This document shows positions 6,607 to 7,532 of a stretch of 7,532 bases of DNA, piece by piece. The position numbers and the translations under genes are program-made. Numbering within the stretch: position 1 is the stretch's first letter; every line of letters starts with the position of its first letter. A model generated the notes under the pieces. The model was not told where the DNA came from and did not search any database. It saw only the letters and a list, made by a program, of their open reading frames with translations. Source of the DNA: Solobacterium sp. (GTDB lineage Bacteria > Bacillota_I > Bacilli_A > Erysipelotrichales > Erysipelotrichaceae); assembly GCA_016291725.1 (NCBI GenBank), contig JAEEYJ010000211.1:1-7532 (forward strand), in the 5' to 3' direction.

Positions 6607-7214
6607 AAGTTCTCTACTTCGGAGGAGCATTCAATCCGCCGACAAGAGCGCATATAGAGCTGGCTGATCTCGTACGCCGGGCACTCGGTTATGATAAGGT
6701 GCTGTTCATGCCGACGAAGTATGAGTACATCCGTTTTGAGGAAGGCAAGGATTACGCGTATCCGGATGATGTCAGGCTGGCAATGCTGCAGAGGATTGCG
6801 GAGAGCAGGGACTGGATGATTGTGTCCGATCATGAGCTCCGTCAGGAAGTGCAGCCCAGAACGTATCATACGCTGAAGCAGCTGAGTGACCGGTATGAGC
6901 TGAAGCTGCTGATCGGAACGGACTGGCTGAAGAAGCTGGAAACCGGCTGGACATTCATTCCGGAGATCTGTCATGAGTTCGGCATTGTAGTCATGCAGAG
7001 GGATGGTGATGATGCGGAGGAGATCATACAGGCCAGCCCGTTCCTGCGGGAACTGGAGCCGTATATCACTGTCGTTCCACTGCCGGATCTATACCGGAAT
7101 GTATCATCTACGATGGTAAGAACTGCGGTTTCCAGGATCGTGGAAGCCAGGCGGTATCTGAAGGATGTGGTACTGCCGGAGATTGTTGATGAACTGGAGC
7201 CGGAGGAATCATAA
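6603..7214 (+). CDS. nadD: Nicotinate-nucleotide adenylyltransferase (NaMN adenylyltransferase)
   Basis: Transfers AMP from ATP to NaMN to form NaAD. The 203-residue protein begins with the nucleotidyltransferase motif GGAFNPPTRAH (7-17) and ends with the SSTMVR signature (168-173). Between them are IGTDWLKKLETGW (matching the family IGxDxxxxLxxW segment) and PRTYHTL. The start is ATG 6603 (ATGA overlap with pncB, GGGGGA eight bases upstream); a longer frame from 6489 only adds residues from the wrong frame of pncB. The first His of the usual HxGH is Thr14 and the Gly is Ala16, leaving TRAH, and the PHK lysine motif common in NadD is not recognisable. Thr at the first position occurs in related adenylyltransferases such as CoaD. 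The operon context and 3' signature support NadD, although the substrate preference could differ. Confidence 0.92.
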   Translation: MKVLYFGGAFNPPTRAHIELADLVRRALGYDKVLFMPTKYEYIRFEEGKDYAYPDDVRLAMLQRIAESRDWMIVSDHELRQEVQPRTYHTLKQLSDRYELKLLIGTDWLKKLETGWTFIPEICHEFGIVVMQRDGDDAEEIIQASPFLRELEPYITVVPLPDLYRNVSSTMVRTAVSRIVEARRYLKDVVLPEIVDELEPEES

Positions 7215-7532
7215 ATGAAAGACAAAAGCCTGATAGTCGGTACGGCAGTGACCGGATGCCGGATTGCTGATCCGGCAGCAAATGCTGCAGAAATACGTCG
7301 TGTTATGGAAAGCAATGCGGACTGTGACCTGCTTGTGTTCCCGGATCTGTGCATCACCGCAAGCACCTGCGGGGATCTCTTCCGGCAGAGATTTCTGCTG
7401 GAGAAGTCCCGTCAAGCATTGTACAGTCTGAAAAATGCAGCCTTTCCTCATACAGCGGTACTGGGCTTTCCGATGCAGATCGGCAGCGCTGTCTATGACT
7501 GTGCTGCTGTGATCCGCTCCGGGAAATGGTCC
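7215..7532 (+). CDS. nadE: NAD synthetase, glutamine-dependent type, N-terminal part, cut by window edge
   Basis: Starts one base after the nadD stop with GGAGGA at 7202-7207 as SD, and stays open for 106 codons to the end of the window. The visible part matches the N-terminal nitrilase-like glutaminase domain of long NadE: LLVFPDLCITASTCGDLF at 39-56 and the strand pair AVLGFPMQ ... VYDCAAVIRSGKW. This domain would supply ammonia to the C-terminal synthetase, which amidates NaAD to NAD and lies beyond the window. The catalytic Glu of the Glu-Lys-Cys triad, normally in FPEL, is Asp44 here; the Lys and Cys are not visible. Operon position after nadD supports NadE strongly over other carbon-nitrogen hydrolases. 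Confidence 0.9.
   Translation, partial: MKDKSLIVGTAVTGCRIADPAANAAEIRRVMESNADCDLLVFPDLCITASTCGDLFRQRFLLEKSRQALYSLKNAAFPHTAVLGFPMQIGSAVYDCAAVIRSGKWS

Noticed and set aside
1..7532. tRNA, rRNA, CRISPR array, insertion sequence or prophage
   Set aside because: The window is nearly filled by housekeeping genes. I saw no spaced repeats, transposase, terminal inverted repeats or cloverleaf-like sequence in the short gaps.

Overview
The window reads as chromosomal DNA from a Bacillota (Firmicutes) bacterium with moderate GC content. The evidence is strong Shine-Dalgarno sequences of the GGAGG type, tightly packed co-directional genes, and a dnaJ-clpB chaperone pair followed by an NAD salvage operon of the kind found in gut Firmicutes. 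A lineage near Erysipelotrichia is possible, but I cannot establish it without a search. All genes run on the + strand. I see no RNA genes, mobile elements, CRISPR arrays or pseudogenes, and no gene-free gap over 100 bases.

Region 1 (1-3062) is protein quality control. The 3' end of dnaJ is followed 21 bases later by a complete clpB, apparently in one transcript, ending at a hairpin whose left arm lies inside the last clpB codons. ClpB carries a well-placed internal start (Met147 with its own SD) that would give a form lacking the N domain. It also has an unusual WTHIEV sequence where the family normally has WTGIPV.

Region 2 (3069-3633) is a one-gene unit: a 165-residue predicted membrane protein of unknown function with its own extended -10 promoter and a strong intrinsic terminator.

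Region 3 (3635-7532, running off the right edge) is an NAD salvage operon: nrtR (Nudix-related repressor), pncA (nicotinamidase), pncB (nicotinate phosphoribosyltransferase), nadD (NaMN adenylyltransferase) and the start of nadE (NAD synthetase). Together they convert nicotinamide to nicotinate, NaMN, NaAD and then NAD, the complete deamidating (Preiss-Handler) route. Adjacent genes overlap by 4-8 bases or abut, so translation is probably coupled. A consensus promoter (TTGACA, 17 bases, TATGAT) begins two bases after the preceding terminator's T-run. A 9-bp inverted repeat directly downstream of the -10 covers the expected transcription start and is the natural candidate for the NrtR operator. 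The model is autoregulated repression of the whole pathway, relieved by an NAD-derived ligand, which is ADP-ribose in characterised NrtRs.

I do not see an entirely new system. The points most worth following up are the NrtR operator architecture, the near-intact Nudix box of NrtR, non-consensus active-site residues in NadD and NadE, the dual-start ClpB, and the orphan membrane protein.
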